A stretch of 64,000 nt of DNA from Lucifuga dentata (Eukaryota; Chordata; Actinopteri; Ophidiiformes; Bythitidae). Of this stretch, positions 61,753 to 64,000 are shown piece by piece. The first letter of the stretch is position 1. Each line of letters starts with the position of its first letter. The position numbers were made by a program, and so were the translations under genes. The stretch is from positions 124,001-188,000 of the forward strand of contig VXCM01000455.1 in assembly GCA_014773175.1 (NCBI GenBank), read 5' to 3'. The notes beneath the pieces were generated by a model that was not told where the DNA came from, searched no databases, and saw nothing but the letters and a program-made list of their open reading frames with translations.

Positions 61753-63266
61753 TGATACTGTATCTGGTCTATAAATCTATATTTAATTTTCCTCCTGTAA
61801 TCAAGCTGAGTCAGGCTCCTTATGATCTGGGTCACACATACAGCATGAGGCCTGAATTAAACTCTTGCTACTCTTCATTAATGATTCAGCCATTCATTAA
61901 CAGGCCTGGGAGCTCCAATTACTGCTGTACATTAAGGGAATGGATGTGAAAGGGGTTCATATAGGAGTTTTTGTTTTTTTCCTTGGGATGACGTTGTAGG
62001 GCAGCATTCCTAACAACACGGAGCAACAGGAGACATCGGGTAAAAATCTGTTCAGATGTTCCCTAGAAACGAGCAGAAGTGAAAAATCCTTCAGTGATGT
62101 CGCCCAATGTTCTGTGGGACCTTGGCACTTTGTGTTAGTCTTTTAGGCCAGAGGGGCTGAAGCTTTTCCTGCAGCTAAAGTTTGGGGTGTCTGACTGAAG
62201 TGTTATCACATGCGTCATCTCAACCATCATCAGTGAGAGTTGACACACACAAACACACATAGAGAAACAAACAGAGGCTTATTCAGCAGTGCACGTTGAT
62301 GTAGGAGAAGAGAGAGAGAGCAGCCTGTATGTTAATTCCTCCTTCATTCTGTTGTTCTTTGTGTTTCATTCTCTTCCCCGTTTTCTCTCTGGTCTTGTGA
62401 TTGGCTGCGGCTACTAAAAGGAAGTGTGTTTATCACTGTAGTAGTGTGCTGGGTCTTGTATTGTACAGTAGAGATGTGTATGGGTTGGTTAGATGAATAT
62501 GTGGTCTGGACCAGCAAGATTAAGTCTTCATTTGTCACACATAGCCTCTCACTCTTCTTCATGCACTCTCCCTCTCTCTCTTAGTGTATTTGTGTGTGTC
62601 TGAAAGAGAGGAAAAAACTCAAACACATCAGGATGAAGAGGTTAAAGGTCAACAGACAGACTGGCCAGACAAATCAACTGTGGTCCCGTGCAGCACAACA
62701 TACAAAGTTAGACAAAGAACAGAGAATGGAAGTGAGTCTGTCAGTAAGATGGTCTGTGCAAACCCTCCTAGAAAAATAATGAGAGCTCTGACTTAGCAGT
62801 TTATTCATAATTCTTCAGAGAGGACAGAAATTTGTAAGTTTAGAAGTTGATTAGTACTACCTGAAAGTGAGAACGAGACAAGTAGAAGAATTGAGGGAAC
62901 AGAGGTGAGGAGACCAAGAGACACAAGAGAATGATTTTCTTATGAGAAAAAAAGTGCATAAGTTCTCGATCCATAAACCTTTAAGTGATGTTAAAACATG
63001 AAAATTAAGGATTTGTATTACAAGATGCCACCCTAAGTGAACTAGGCAGTGTGTGCATGTGTGTAAATGTGTGTGTTTCCCATGCTTGGCATTCCATGAC
63101 TTTCCACAAACCCCCTGGGCAGCGGAAGATTCAGATACAGGGATTAATAGTACCTTGGTTGGCATGGCAACTGTGACGCGGGGCCATTGCCATGGGAGAG
63201 AATCAGGAAGTATTGAAGAGAGGGTGAACGTGAATTTCTGAATTTTTGCAGGACCGAGTGGGTTTA

Positions 63267-63273
<7 letters not shown>

Positions 63274-63308
<35 letters not shown>

Positions 63309-63322
63309 AGGGAGAGAGAGAA
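63274..63322 (+). repeat. GA microsatellite
   Basis: (GA)n followed by GGGA units in intron 3 of the MARK4-like gene. Confidence 0.95.
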
Positions 63323-64000
63323 GAGCTTATCCGATAATTCTTAAAGCTCAGATGAACAGCTGATGCATCATGCCCTTAATTAAATTACACACACTCTCTC
63401 TCCAGGGACCTGTATGTGTACATGTGTTTATGTCTGTCTGAATATATTGCCTGTGTATTTGTGTGTTTCTGTGTTTGTGAGGATGCAGCTTTCCATCTTG
63501 CAAGCACCAAATAGGAAACTTGATAGATCAGAGCAGAAAACAAACTAGTGCTGAGAAATATTTAACTAGATTACCAGCAAAAGAATATTTCCCTTAATAA
63601 AAAGTGCTTCTCCAACACAACATCTTAGTCCTCAGCATAAATTCACACCAAAGCAGCTGCGTGTCTGTGCAAATACTTCATATATCATTTGTTAAACATA
63701 AATTGATCAGAGTATTTTTAATGTTCAGTTTTTAAGGGTTATCATTCGAAATAACTGTAATAGCAAAGGAAAGCAATGATTCTAAGATCTCTGGTGATGT
63801 GACATGCCACTCATAGCTATTATGTAATGTTCTCTGAAACTTTGGGGTGTGTGTGTGTTTTTGCGTTTTTGCATTGACTAAGTTGGGGTTGTCCTCTGGG
63901 TCTCTGATGATATCTTCATGCACCCACGCTGCCTCAGGCGACTGTAAAATTTCAGTCCGTCGTCATCTAAGTGTTGCTAGCTCACAGTGAGGAAGCAGAT

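Larger units (their letters stand above)
56718..64000 (+). other. intron 3 of the MARK4-like gene (continues beyond the window)
   Basis: The donor GTGAGC is followed at once by a TG microsatellite (56723-56756). No further kinase exon was found up to the edge, so the intron exceeds 7.2 kb. It contains CT or CA runs (58233-58270, 61681-61750), GA runs (63275-63320) and a fragment of the T2-type MITE. Short frames here lack any domain. Confidence 0.6.

Overview
The window looks like nuclear DNA of a teleost fish. Vertebrate-type split genes with GT-AG introns, abundant CA/CT microsatellites, several fish-type transposon families and a tandem run of C2H2 zinc-finger genes all point that way. It is a short-read style assembly: one long N gap lies at 14-184, and many single-N joins occur, several flanked by exact 67-bp duplications that are probably artefacts.

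Layout. (1) 219-1533, + strand: the last three exons of a beta-spectrin gene, probably sptbn4, covering the end of the PH domain and a charged tail. (2) 8384-24169, + strand: three tandem paralogous C2H2 zinc-finger genes, A (8384-12843, 807 aa, 17 fingers), B (13976-17806, 671 aa, 15 fingers) and C (19216-24169, 658 aa, 14 fingers). Each starts with the same kind of short N-terminal helical module followed by a coiled coil. None has a KRAB, BTB, SCAN or SET domain that I can see. (3) 27404-30341, - strand: a two-coding-exon gene for a secreted or surface leucine-rich-repeat protein of 707 aa with about 23 repeats. A TATA box and an untranslated first exon lie near 31.2 kb. (4) 34.9-64.0 kb, + strand: the 5' part of a MARK-family kinase gene, most like MARK4, with coding exon 1 at 36068-36115, a 20-kb first intron, exons 2 and 3 at 56069-56266 and 56664-56717, and the rest beyond the window. 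The pairing of SPTBN4 and MARK4 echoes human 19q13, where both genes lie.

The space between and inside the genes is rich in mobile DNA. I found two Helitron-like elements, four full copies and one fragment of a TTAA-flanked MITE of the T2/Kolobok type, two other MITEs with terminal inverted repeats, a tRNA-Thr-derived SINE-like relic, a 5'-truncated L1 with target-site duplications, and a 505-bp element flanked by a 6-bp duplication. The most interesting coding signal is the zinc-finger trio: a shared N-terminal module, a shared odd last finger (H-x-C instead of H-x3-H), a conserved H-x4-H finger, and intron differences that record how the paralogs diverged. I see no operon, CRISPR array or other prokaryotic feature. 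All protein family calls rest on reading the translated sequence, not on a database search.
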